Of a DNA stretch of 64,000 nt, positions 1 through 8,285 are shown in pieces. The stretch's first letter is position 1, and every line of letters starts with the position of its first letter. The notes beneath the pieces are model-generated. The model searched no databases and was not told the origin of the DNA. It saw nothing but the letters and a program-made list of their open reading frames with translations. A program made the translations under genes and the position numbers. The stretch is from Maritalea mobilis (GTDB lineage: Bacteria; Pseudomonadota; Alphaproteobacteria; Rhizobiales; Devosiaceae): contig NZ_SNYR01000001.1 in the NCBI RefSeq assembly GCF_004363175.1, forward strand, positions 310,001 through 374,000. The letters run 5' to 3'.

Positions 1-693
1 TTCCAAAATGGCACGGCTCTCAAACTCAGTGAGCTGCAAAATGCGCGTTGTAAAACCGGGATTGATATAGAGCATTTTTGCGCCCGTTTCCGGATGCTTC
101 ACCACAATCGGGTGTTCAATTTTTGGCAAATTGGGTGGCGCTTCATAGCCAGCCCATGGCAACGCTGCATCGTGGATCGCCGTCATGCCTTCCAGCATTT
201 CTTTCATGCCTGGCGAAAGCATTTCATAGGCCAAATGCATATTGGCAAAAACCGTATCGCCACCGCATCCGATTTCGGGGATTTGATGAATGTGCAGCAT
301 CTGCGCCCATGCGGGCTGTTCCGATGCAGTGCCGTCTGTGTGCCAAACTTCACCCGCCACAAATTGCGAAGCGTCCGATGCTTGGATCAATACAATCTCG
401 GGATCATCGCCATCAATATCTTCAAGTGCCATTTTCCGCAGCGTACCAAAATTGCGAGCAAACTCTTTTTGCTGCTCCGTATCAATTTTTTGATCGCGGA
501 AAACCAACACATGATATTCATTCAGCGCCTGCCGCAATTCAGCAACCTGCTCTTTGCTGATCGGTTGTGACATGTCGATGCCACTCACTTCGCCACCAAT
601 AACCGGATTGAAGCGCTTTACATTGATGGTCTTAAAGTCAGTCTTTTTGGCTGTGGCGATCTTTTTGATCGCTTCTAAATTGGTGTGATCCAT
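1..693 (-). CDS. TauD/TfdA family Fe(II)/2-oxoglutarate dioxygenase, 3' end beyond the window
   Basis: The gene runs off the left edge; its first 231 residues are visible, starting at an ATG at 693 behind a GGGAGAGA ribosome binding site. The N-terminal region (about residues 24-70) resembles TauD-type enzymes, with the pattern V-IGGEVSGID followed by HVLVFRDQ. The metal-binding H-x-D motif is present as His118-Thr-Asp120 in a VWHTDGT context; the distal His and the 2-oxoglutarate-binding Arg would lie beyond the edge. The family oxidises a substrate with Fe(II), O2 and 2-oxoglutarate. The substrate cannot be named. It follows a type II thioesterase, a phosphopantetheinyl transferase and an unrecognised gene on the same strand, so a tailoring hydroxylase of a peptide or siderophore pathway is more likely than taurine catabolism; that is inference. 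Confidence 0.85.
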   Translation of the reverse strand, partial: MDHTNLEAIKKIATAKKTDFKTINVKRFNPVIGGEVSGIDMSQPISKEQVAELRQALNEYHVLVFRDQKIDTEQQKEFARNFGTLRKMALEDIDGDDPEIVLIQASDASQFVAGEVWHTDGTASEQPAWAQMLHIHQIPEIGCGGDTVFANMHLAYEMLSPGMKEMLEGMTAIHDAALPWAGYEAPPNLPKIEHPIVVKHPETGAKMLYINPGFTTRILQLTEFESRAILE

Positions 694-732
694 TTCTCTC
701 TCCCAGATGACAATTCTTCTTGTCCGTTTGTT

Positions 733-1404
733 TTAATTGATGGCCTGCTGCAGTTTTTCCTGCAATTCTGTTGCCAATTCTGCTTGGCTTTTTGGGCCCA
801 AGGCATTCTGATAGCTGCGCATCAAGCCACGTAAAAATGCGTCAGGGCAACTATTCAAAAATTCGTCGACGCTTCTTGTCTCAAAGCTTTTTGCAATGCC
901 TTCGCCCATCGCCGCACTCACCGTGCGGTTGAAAAAGGCGAGCATCGCATTGGTGTCAGTTTCGGCATAATATTCCGCATAATTCTCCGCACTGCCGAAA
1001 TGCTCATTGATCATGTCTTGATTTTTGCCAGCAAATTCCATGGCACTTTCATGCGCCGCATCATAAGTCGCATCATAGGCAAATGATTGGCCTGTTTGCT
1101 GCTCAAACATGTCCCGTAATGCTGCCGCCCAAAGTGTGCCAACATAAGTGCCGTCTGTTTTCCATTGCTGCGCCAAAGCTTCAACGCGCTGAAGGGGCGA
1201 CAAATCCTCAGCCCGCAATTGCGAAACAGTTTTCGCCACGGGCAATAGCCCATCGCAAACCCATTTAATCACCGCGTCAAAATCATCTCTTTCGACATTA
1301 TCAGCCGTAAGCGGCGGAACATTTTCCGCGGCTGAATTGGCGCTTAAAATGTGTGAGAGGGTGAGGGCCCAATGGGGATCATTGTTCATTATTTTGGGCC
1401 TCAT
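733..1404 (-). CDS. Unrecognised protein in the thioesterase/PPTase operon
   Basis: A 223-residue protein (218 if it starts at the second Met, 1389) that I do not recognise. It is acidic and mostly helical in appearance, without a signal peptide or membrane segment, and is rich in Tyr, Ala and Glu around residues 120-160. Cys is scarce, and I see no catalytic motif or nucleotide-binding loop. It lies 63 bases after the PPTase and 39 bases before the TauD-type dioxygenase on the same strand, so it is probably co-transcribed with them and may serve the same biosynthetic pathway. No function is proposed. Confidence 0.75.
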   Translation of the reverse strand: MRPKIMNNDPHWALTLSHILSANSAAENVPPLTADNVERDDFDAVIKWVCDGLLPVAKTVSQLRAEDLSPLQRVEALAQQWKTDGTYVGTLWAAALRDMFEQQTGQSFAYDATYDAAHESAMEFAGKNQDMINEHFGSAENYAEYYAETDTNAMLAFFNRTVSAAMGEGIAKSFETRSVDEFLNSCPDAFLRGLMRSYQNALGPKSQAELATELQEKLQQAIN

Positions 1405-1467
1405 TTGATGCAGTATCGCTTTTCAAAAATCTGGTGATCGTGCGCATCAATTTTTGACCCGCAAAAT

Positions 1468-2172
1468 CTATGATAAACCTAGCAATTCTGCGCTATTGAG
1501 GCAAGTCAGAACGCAGCCATTTACAGCTGAATTTACCGCTAAACAGCCAATTATTTCGGCCTGTGGATCATCAAAATCCAACAAGCGAAAAGAACCAGAA
1601 AACTCAACAACTGGATTATGCGTATTTAGCCGTACATCAATAGTGTTGAGCTCATCAATCAACCCCGTTGCCGTCACCTTCAACAGCGCTTCTTTGCGCA
1701 CCCACATACGCAAAAAACCAATGCCTTGTTCAGCGGTAGCTTTTTGGGCAATCCAATCTTTCTCATTGGCGTGACACACCATATCGATCAAACTGTCAGC
1801 TTCTTTTTTGCGCGACATTGTTTCAATATCCACGCCCACAGAATGGTGCCGATGAAAGGCAACCGCAACCGCTTGTTGTGTGTGGGAAATATTGAAATGC
1901 ATGCCCGGGAAAGTTGGTTTGCCATTTTCAGTCAGATCAAAGTCAATTGTAGGCAAGTCCAAGAAATGCCTGACCAAACTACGTCCCAAAATGTGCGCTT
2001 GGCGTTGTGCGGGGACTAAAACACGACCAAATTTCGCCGTTTCGTTCGGCGTAATTTGAGGCGTCAACTCCTTGAGTTCGTCAAGCGACGCATAAAAAAT
2101 GGCTGCTTGATCGGCATCTAACGCCTGATTTATCCGCGACCTACATGCATCAAGTTGCTCATGCAGTGACAT
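1468..2172 (-). CDS. 4'-phosphopantetheinyl transferase, Sfp type
   Basis: A 234-residue enzyme of the Sfp/AcpT superfamily, which transfers 4'-phosphopantetheine from coenzyme A to the serine of carrier proteins. The diagnostic motifs are present: FNISHT at residues 93-98, GVDIE at 113-117 (Mg-binding Asp115 and Glu117) and WVRKEALLK at 157-165 (Lys160, Glu161, Lys165). The frame is open upstream to 2340, but that stretch is inside the thioesterase gene. The ATG at 2172 overlaps the thioesterase stop by 14 bases and gives the usual family length. The thioesterase partner argues for a role in activating nonribosomal-peptide or polyketide synthases rather than the fatty-acid carrier protein. 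Confidence 0.92.
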   Translation of the reverse strand: MSLHEQLDACRSRINQALDADQAAIFYASLDELKELTPQITPNETAKFGRVLVPAQRQAHILGRSLVRHFLDLPTIDFDLTENGKPTFPGMHFNISHTQQAVAVAFHRHHSVGVDIETMSRKKEADSLIDMVCHANEKDWIAQKATAEQGIGFLRMWVRKEALLKVTATGLIDELNTIDVRLNTHNPVVEFSGSFRLLDFDDPQAEIIGCLAVNSAVNGCVLTCLNSAELLGLS

Positions 2173-2923
2173 GGGTTTTTCGCGCCACGAAGTCATTGAC
2201 GATATTTTGCAATTCCGGGCTGGGCGCCTCATGCATACTGTGCTCACCGTCAATTTGCTGAAGGTCAAATTGCCCGCTTGTAAACTGAGCCCAAGGTTGC
2301 ATAGTCTCAGGGCGCGTAACACTGTCCTGATTCCCAGCAATCGCCAGAATATCGGTGGAAATGACCCTTCCGTTCACTGGCTTATAGGCTGCACACATCC
2401 GAAAATCGCTGATAATTGTTGGCAGCAATAATTCCAACAATTCAGGATATTGCATAAGTTCTTTAAAGTTTGGGTTGAACGCCAACAAATCATCGGTAAT
2501 CCGCGCCTCATCTTCAAGCGTTGGCAAATGCCGCGGCTGGTCGGGTGAGGGCGACGTTAGCGCGATGATGAACTCAGGCGCTTGACCTGCCTGTTCAAAC
2601 CGCCACGCTAATTCATACGCAATCCATCCGCCCATGCTGGAGCCCAGAAATGCAAAGCGGTTCATTTGGCTGGCACGTAGCTCTTCGAACACATCATCAC
2701 ATAGGCGCTGAAAATCGCTTGGTGGTACATCATCAAGCCGCACACCGCGGCCCGGCAAGGTGACTGGGGTCACCTGCACATCATTGCTCAGAAAACGCTC
2801 CCAGCTCTTAAATATGGCCGCGTCAGCGCCAGCCTGTGGAAAACAGAACAGCTGCAATGCGGAAGTAGCGGCAGGCATAAAAACAAGCTCCAAATCACTG
2901 CGCAAATCATCATTGGCATGCAT
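2159..2923 (-). CDS. Type II thioesterase (GrsT/alpha-beta hydrolase family)
   Basis: A 254-residue alpha/beta hydrolase with the architecture of stand-alone (type II) thioesterases, which free stalled carrier-protein thiolation sites in nonribosomal-peptide and polyketide assembly lines. The N-terminal block LFCFPQAGADAAIF (from about residue 25) and LPGRGVRLDD (from 56) are typical. The catalytic triad is visible: nucleophile Ser96 in GSSMGG, Asp200 in GNQDSV, His228 in GEHSMHE. It is the first gene of a minus-strand operon that continues with the PPTase through a 14-base overlap. The megasynthase it would serve is not in the window and should lie to the left. Confidence 0.92.
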   Translation of the reverse strand: MHANDDLRSDLELVFMPAATSALQLFCFPQAGADAAIFKSWERFLSNDVQVTPVTLPGRGVRLDDVPPSDFQRLCDDVFEELRASQMNRFAFLGSSMGGWIAYELAWRFEQAGQAPEFIIALTSPSPDQPRHLPTLEDEARITDDLLAFNPNFKELMQYPELLELLLPTIISDFRMCAAYKPVNGRVISTDILAIAGNQDSVTRPETMQPWAQFTSGQFDLQQIDGEHSMHEAPSPELQNIVNDFVARKTHVTA

Positions 2924-3067
2924 ATAAGCAGACCTGTTTCAGATTCACAAATGATTGGGAGAAAACAAGAAATATCGGGTGCAAGCGCAAAAGCTCGCGC
3001 AAAAACACAACAAATTTACCGAAGCAATCTGCGTGAAGAAACCGAGATAAGTCTTTGAAGGGAATGG

Positions 3068-3140
3068 TGTGCCCGGAAGGATTCGAACCTTCGACCGTCC
3101 GATTAAAAGTCGGATGCTCTACCAGCTGAGCTACGGGCAC
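3068..3140 (-). tRNA. tRNA-Lys (anticodon TTT)
   Basis: Read on the minus strand, the 73-base sequence folds as a full cloverleaf. The acceptor stem is GTGCCCG paired with CGGGCAC plus an A discriminator; the D arm contains TAGCTCAGCTGGTAGAGC, the anticodon loop is CTTTTAA with anticodon TTT, and the T loop is GTTCGAATCC. The CCA end is not encoded. It stands alone between the thioesterase operon and the SPOR-like gene. Confidence 0.97.
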
Positions 3141-3232
3141 AAGAGCGTTGTTCATCAGCGAACAGCGCGGACAATAGTTTTATTCGCGTCTGTGTCAACC
3201 AGAATATTTCAACTTTTGAAATTTTTTCTAAA

Positions 3233-4156
3233 TCAGCTCAAATCTTCCAGCGGAATCCCATCAAAACTGCCTGCTTCACACACATAGCCCTGACGGATAA
3301 TTTCTTTGCACAAACGCAGCGCATCGTTCTCTTCTTCCAAAGGACCGACCACAAGTTGGATTTTATCTGATTCATTCACCACTGGAATCATCTTTGGTTC
3401 CAGCCCCAAAAGCAGCGTGCCCACATTGGCTTTGATGTTCAACCAGTTGAGCTCTGCTTTGTTTTTCTCGATTCGCGGTCCCAGAATCACACCGTAGATG
3501 GTTTCAGCACTCGGCAATGCGTCCATCGCATTCACGCTGGCGGTGGTCATCGGATCAGTCTGCGCGCCCGCCGCAGCATCAATTTCCGGCAACGCGGCCA
3601 TATTGGTGATTTCGGTTGGCACCTCGTTGCCATCAATATTGGCCACAATTTCTGGCAATTCCTGTTGCAGCTCCGGTGGCGCGCTCTCGGCCAAGGGCAA
3701 TGTTTCAAACAGGTAAGAGCGGGCAACCTTCAAATCATCATCAACGCGAATAATCTCTTCGCCGTTGGCTTCGTTGATAGAAGCCGTGATCAAGCTCTTG
3801 TCCAATTGCGCGCCAGGTGGCAAAGCTTCAAGCAAAATCGGAATGCTGGCTTCCAGCGCCCGCACACGTTTTGACACAAAACTGTTGCTCTCTTCGCCTA
3901 ACGTAAGGCGGCTGTCTGCCACATTGGATTCGCGCTTCATTGCGGCAAATTCAATGCGCATGGCCCGCAATTCAGATTGCACTTGTGCGATTGTACCAAG
4001 ATTGTTTGGTGTTTCTTTCAGCATGTTGCTCCAACCTTGTGGCAACAACAAGCTGGCAGAAGAAAAGACCAGCATGGTTGTAAGTGAAGCAATCGCAACA
4101 AGACCCCACAATCGCATATCTGATTGTGTAAACTTATTGAGTTCTTGTTCCGTCAT
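3233..4156 (-). CDS. Membrane-anchored protein with a divergent SPOR-like C-terminus
   Basis: About 307 residues with a short cytoplasmic N-terminus, one transmembrane segment (about residues 17-40, LWGLVAIASLTTMLVFSSASLLL), a presumed periplasmic linker with a coiled-coil-like stretch (about 50-110), a Pro/Ala-rich middle and a C-terminal domain of about 80 residues. That last domain has the layout of SPOR-type peptidoglycan-binding domains (L-W-N-I-K, GLEPKMIPV, IQLVVGPLEEENDALRLC, GYVCEAGSFDGIPL), but the match is by eye and divergent. A role at the cell wall is inferred. ATG 4156 was preferred to the adjacent GTG at 4159. It is divergent from glmU, a peptidoglycan-precursor gene. Confidence 0.7.
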   Translation of the reverse strand: MTEQELNKFTQSDMRLWGLVAIASLTTMLVFSSASLLLPQGWSNMLKETPNNLGTIAQVQSELRAMRIEFAAMKRESNVADSRLTLGEESNSFVSKRVRALEASIPILLEALPPGAQLDKSLITASINEANGEEIIRVDDDLKVARSYLFETLPLAESAPPELQQELPEIVANIDGNEVPTEITNMAALPEIDAAAGAQTDPMTTASVNAMDALPSAETIYGVILGPRIEKNKAELNWLNIKANVGTLLLGLEPKMIPVVNESDKIQLVVGPLEEENDALRLCKEIIRQGYVCEAGSFDGIPLEDLS

Positions 4157-4192
4157 CACTAGTTTTCCCCAAAAGAGCTGCGAATCAAACTG

Positions 4193-4221
4193 TTAACTAA
4201 GAATAATAATGCAGATATAAT
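4193..4221 (+). promoter_or_regulatory. Candidate sigma-70 promoter of glmU-glmS
   Basis: A TTAACT hexamer (4193-4198) and a perfect TATAAT (4216-4221) are separated by 17 bases, in the intergenic region between the divergent SPOR-like gene and glmU. Transcription would start near 4228, giving a leader of about 65 bases. No other promoter of this quality is visible in the gap. Confidence 0.55.
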
Positions 4222-4293
4222 TTACCATTTTGCCAACACATTCGTGGCATATGCCCAAATACAGGACTTAAAAGGGGTGGGGACCTTTATTTT

Positions 4294-5631
4294 ATGACCG
4301 AAATTTTGACGATTATTCTGGGTGCCGGTGAGGGCACGCGCATGAAGTCTGATCAACCGAAGGTGCTGCATAAGGTTGGCGGACGCCCGATGATTGGCCA
4401 TGTTTTGGCCGCTTGCGCCGAAGCTGGAGCCAAATCACGACATATTGTTATCGGCCCAGATCATGATCATGTGCGCGATTACGCTAAAACTGTGGATAGC
4501 CACATCACGACCTCCATCCAAAAAGATCGCTTGGGCACTGGGCACGCAGTGCGCGAAGCACGCGAAGCGTGGAAAGATTTCGATGGCTACGTGCTCGTGC
4601 TGTTCGCGGACAACCCGCTCATCTCACCAGCGGTGATCGCTGATACGGTAGCTTGTTTGAACGAAGGGGCTGATTTGGCCGTCGTTGGCTTCCAAACGCC
4701 AGAACCGTTCGGCTATGGCCGCATCCTTGTCGAACATGGGCAAGTCAAAGCCATCCGCGAAGAAAAAGACGCTACCCCTGAAGAGCGCAAAATCAAATTC
4801 TGCAATTCCGGCATTATGGGCTTCAAGGCGGATTGCCTGCGCGCTGTGATTGATGAAATCAAAAATGACAATGTGAAGGGTGAGTTTTACCTCACCGATG
4901 CAGTGGAAATCGCCAATGCACAAAACAAGCATGTGCGTGGTGTTGAATGCCCATTCGTCAACGTACTCGGTGTGAATGACCGGGCCCAACTGGCTGAAGC
5001 TGAGCATATTTTCCAGCAGGAAAAACGGTCCCACTTCATGAAAGAAGGCGTAACTCTTGTTGCGCCAGAAACTGTATTTTTCAGCTATGACACCAAAATC
5101 GAAAACGATGTGGTGATCGAACCAAATGTTGTGTTCGGTCCCGGTGTCACCGTGGAAAAAGGCGCGCACATTCAAGCCTTCTCTCATTTGGAAGGCGCAT
5201 ATGTGGGAGCCAATGGCCAAATTGGTCCCTATGCGAGGTTACGTCCCGGTTCCAATCTCGGAGCTGGCGTTAAAGTGGGCAATTTTGTCGAAACCAAAAA
5301 GGCAGAGATCGGCAAAGGCTCTAAGGTCAACCATCTTAGCTATATTGGCGACGCCAAAATTGGTGAAGGCACCAACATTGGGGCAGGCACCATCACCTGC
5401 AATTATGATGGTAAGAACAAATTTGTGACCGAAATTGGCGATAATGCCTTTATCGGCTCAAACAGCGCATTGGTGGCGCCTGTGTCTATTGCAAACGGCG
5501 CATATGTGGCGTCTGGCTCTGTGGTCACCATGAATGTTGAAGAAGATGCCCTGGCGATCGGTCGTGCACGTCAGGAAAATAAAGAAAACTATGCCGCGCG
5601 CATCCGTGCCCGGTGGGTTAAAAGCGAATAG
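4294..5631 (+). CDS. glmU: Bifunctional UDP-GlcNAc pyrophosphorylase / glucosamine-1-phosphate acetyltransferase
   Basis: A 445-residue cytoplasmic enzyme that makes UDP-N-acetylglucosamine from glucosamine-1-phosphate, acetyl-CoA and UTP, for peptidoglycan and lipopolysaccharide. The N-terminal nucleotidyltransferase domain opens with LGAGEGTRMKSDQPKVL (family LxAGxGTRM, with Gly for the first Ala). The C-terminal half is a left-handed beta helix with hexapeptide repeats (about residues 265-430) containing ITCNYDG and the active-site region RLRPGSNLGAGVKVGNFVE. Length is normal for alphaproteobacterial GlmU. It is followed 9 bases later by glmS, the preceding step of the same pathway, and probably shares one transcript. 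Confidence 0.97.
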   Translation: MTEILTIILGAGEGTRMKSDQPKVLHKVGGRPMIGHVLAACAEAGAKSRHIVIGPDHDHVRDYAKTVDSHITTSIQKDRLGTGHAVREAREAWKDFDGYVLVLFADNPLISPAVIADTVACLNEGADLAVVGFQTPEPFGYGRILVEHGQVKAIREEKDATPEERKIKFCNSGIMGFKADCLRAVIDEIKNDNVKGEFYLTDAVEIANAQNKHVRGVECPFVNVLGVNDRAQLAEAEHIFQQEKRSHFMKEGVTLVAPETVFFSYDTKIENDVVIEPNVVFGPGVTVEKGAHIQAFSHLEGAYVGANGQIGPYARLRPGSNLGAGVKVGNFVETKKAEIGKGSKVNHLSYIGDAKIGEGTNIGAGTITCNYDGKNKFVTEIGDNAFIGSNSALVAPVSIANGAYVASGSVVTMNVEEDALAIGRARQENKENYAARIRARWVKSE

Positions 5632-5640
5632 GATCAAAAT

Positions 5641-7467
5641 ATGTGTGGGATCGTAGGTATTGTCAGCACGACACCTGTGGCTGAACGAATTGTGGATGCG
5701 CTTAAGCGGCTTGAATATCGCGGCTATGACAGTGCAGGCTTGGCCACGTCTGTTGGCGGCGAAATTGACCGCCGTCGTGCACCGGGTAAGCTGACCAATC
5801 TGCGTGAACGGTTGGAACAATCGCCGCTTGATGGCACCATTGGCATTGGCCACACACGCTGGGCCACACATGGCGCACCGACTGAGGAAAATGCCCACCC
5901 GCACACCACAAATCGCGTTGCCATTGTCCATAATGGCATTATCGAAAATTTCCGCGAACTGAAAAAAGAGCTGGATAAGGACGGCTATCAGCCTGTTTCT
6001 GAAACAGATACCGAAATCGTGGCGCTCATGGTCACCCGCGAGCTAGATCGTGGCGCGGCGCCTTTTGATGCGGCGGCCAACGTCATCAAGCGGCTCGAAG
6101 GCGCATTTGCCCTCGCCATGATGTTTAAAGGTGAAGACAATCTGATCGTCGGCGCCCGTCAGGGCGCGCCATTGGCCATTGGTCATGGCGACAATGAGAT
6201 GATTTTGGGCTCTGATGCCATCGCCATCGCGCCGTTTACCGACAAGGTGACCTACTTGGAAGAAGGCGATTGGGTCGCCATCACCAAAGACGATGCCCGC
6301 ATCTTCAATCGCGAAGGTCAGCCTGTTCAGCGCGCTATGGCGCAAACCCAATTGGGTGTGAACATGGTGGATAAAGGCAATCACCGCCATTTCATGCTCA
6401 AAGAAATCTATGAGCAGCCAGACGCGATTTCTCACACCGTTTCGCATTATTTGGATTTGGCCAACGGCAAGGTGAAGCTGCCAGCTAAATTGCCATTTGA
6501 TTTCAAGTCGCTCAATCGCTTGACCATTTCTGCCTGTGGCACTGCATTTTATGCGGGCTTGGTCGCCAAATATTGGTTTGAGAAATACGCGCGCTTGCCA
6601 GTTGAAGTCGATGTGGCGTCTGAGTTCCGCTATCGCGAACCGCCGATGGATGCAGATGGCCTGGCGCTATTCATTTCCCAATCAGGTGAAACGGCCGACA
6701 CGCTAGCTGCATTGCGCTATTGCAAAGCACAGGGCCAGCACATCGCCTCCATCGTGAACGCGCAGGAAAGCACAATCGCCCGCGAGAGCGATATTGTTTT
6801 CCCCATCCAGTGTGGTCCTGAAATCTCTGTAGCCTCCACCAAAGCCACAACGGCGCAATTGTCTGTATTGGCCTCATTGGCCATTGCGGCAGGCCGTCAG
6901 CGCGGCACCATTTCAGAGGCAGAAGAGTTTGAACTGGTCGACATGTTGGCCAAACTGCCCGGCGCCATCACCAAAGCTCTCGCATCTGAAGATAAGATCG
7001 ACCAAATCAGCCACGCCCTGTCAAAAGCAGATGATGTGCTTTACCTTGGCCGCGGTTCACTCTTTCCAATCGCATTGGAAGGCGCACTCAAACTCAAGGA
7101 AATCACCTATATTCACGCCGAAGGTTACGCCTCAGGCGAATTGAAGCACGGTCCGATTGCCTTGATCGATGAGACCTTGCCAGTGGTTGTGGTCGCGCCA
7201 TCTGATCAATTGTTTGATAAAACCATCTCAAATATGCACGAAGTTGCAGCGCGTGGTGGTAAGATCATTTTGATCACCGATGAGGCAGGGGCCAAATCTG
7301 CCGGTGATGATGTAAGTGAGATCATCATCGTGCCCGACGCCCATGAATTTGTGATGCCCATTATCTGTGCGATTCCAGTACAATTATTGGCCTATCACAC
7401 AGCGGTCTTTATGGGCACAGATGTGGATCAGCCGCGAAATCTCGCTAAGTCTGTTACGGTTGAGTAA
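5641..7467 (+). CDS. glmS: Glutamine-fructose-6-phosphate aminotransferase (isomerizing)
   Basis: A 608-residue enzyme making glucosamine-6-phosphate from fructose-6-phosphate and glutamine, the entry step to amino sugars. It starts MCGIVGIV, so Cys2 is the N-terminal nucleophile after Met removal. The class II amidotransferase domain covers about residues 2-220 (GIGHTRWATHG, NGIIENF), followed by two SIS sugar-isomerase domains (about 285-420 with SQSGETADTLAALRY, and 455-595 with AEGYASGELKHGP). The C-terminal PRNLAKSVTVE is the conserved tail. I saw nothing resembling a glmS ribozyme in the 9-base gap after glmU. Confidence 0.97.
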   Translation: MCGIVGIVSTTPVAERIVDALKRLEYRGYDSAGLATSVGGEIDRRRAPGKLTNLRERLEQSPLDGTIGIGHTRWATHGAPTEENAHPHTTNRVAIVHNGIIENFRELKKELDKDGYQPVSETDTEIVALMVTRELDRGAAPFDAAANVIKRLEGAFALAMMFKGEDNLIVGARQGAPLAIGHGDNEMILGSDAIAIAPFTDKVTYLEEGDWVAITKDDARIFNREGQPVQRAMAQTQLGVNMVDKGNHRHFMLKEIYEQPDAISHTVSHYLDLANGKVKLPAKLPFDFKSLNRLTISACGTAFYAGLVAKYWFEKYARLPVEVDVASEFRYREPPMDADGLALFISQSGETADTLAALRYCKAQGQHIASIVNAQESTIARESDIVFPIQCGPEISVASTKATTAQLSVLASLAIAAGRQRGTISEAEEFELVDMLAKLPGAITKALASEDKIDQISHALSKADDVLYLGRGSLFPIALEGALKLKEITYIHAEGYASGELKHGPIALIDETLPVVVVAPSDQLFDKTISNMHEVAARGGKIILITDEAGAKSAGDDVSEIIIVPDAHEFVMPIICAIPVQLLAYHTAVFMGTDVDQPRNLAKSVTVE

Positions 7468-7542
7468 GCGGCAGACTTCGTATTCGCGATAAAATGCGCT
7501 AAAGCCGTTGTAATGCGGATTCGGCGGTCTATATAGGTTTCT

Positions 7543-8280
7543 ATGATGAACGATAAAAACGATAAAAAGCATAGTGACGATAGCGCAGAACCTGTTCACC
7601 ACACAGGCCCTGGTCGTCGGCTGACGAATTACTTTTTGACAGGCTTGGTCATCGCGGCGCCTATCGGCCTCACGATCTACATCACATGGTCAATCATTCG
7701 CATTGTTGACGATTTCGTCAAACCGTTGATCCCGTCACAATATAATCCGGACACATATTTACCGATCACAGTGCCCGGATTTGGCTTGGTCATCGCTTTT
7801 ATCGCAATCGTTTTGCTCGGCTTCCTCACCGCCAACTTGGTGGGCCGCACGTTGGTGCAGTTTGGCGAAAGCATTTTGCACCGCATGCCGTTCGTGTCCG
7901 TGCTTTATCGCGGATTGAAACAGATTTTCGAAACTGTGGTCAGCCAAAGCCATTCCAACTTTAAGCAGGTCGGCTTGATCCAATATCCGCGTGAGGGCCT
8001 GTGGGCATTGGTGTTTATCTCCACCAGCGCCAAGGGCGAAGTGGCAGACAAAGTGCGCGGCGATGACATTATCAGCGTTTTCTTGCCCACCACGCCGAAC
8101 CCAACATCCGGCTTTTTGCTGTTTGTCCCACGTAAAGACATCATCATTCTTGATATGTCTGTGGAAGATGGCGCAAAACTGGTGATCTCCGCAGGTCTCG
8201 TTTCACCTGAATATCAGGCGAAAATGGCAGAGCTGGCCGAAGAGGCTGAAGAAGTCGTCCACCAAAAAAACACCAAATAG
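7543..8280 (+). CDS. DUF502 family inner-membrane protein
   Basis: A 245-residue protein of the DUF502 family: a short charged N-terminus, two transmembrane segments (about residues 26-50 and 74-97), then a conserved cytoplasmic or periplasmic domain containing RMPFVSVLYRGLKQIFETV, PREGLWALVFIS and VFLPTTPNPTSGFLLFVPRKDI. These blocks identify the family; no biochemical role is established for it as far as I know. It starts 75 bases after glmS and converges on recG with a gap of 5 bases. Confidence 0.9.
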   Translation: MMNDKNDKKHSDDSAEPVHHTGPGRRLTNYFLTGLVIAAPIGLTIYITWSIIRIVDDFVKPLIPSQYNPDTYLPITVPGFGLVIAFIAIVLLGFLTANLVGRTLVQFGESILHRMPFVSVLYRGLKQIFETVVSQSHSNFKQVGLIQYPREGLWALVFISTSAKGEVADKVRGDDIISVFLPTTPNPTSGFLLFVPRKDIIILDMSVEDGAKLVISAGLVSPEYQAKMAELAEEAEEVVHQKNTK

Positions 8281-8285
8281 GTACG

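Noticed and set aside
2910-3155. An 81-codon open frame on the minus strand across tRNA-Lys
   Set aside because: Its first third (VAQLVEHPTFNRTVEGSNPS) is the translation of the tRNA itself, a common false gene; no ribosome binding site or homology beyond that.
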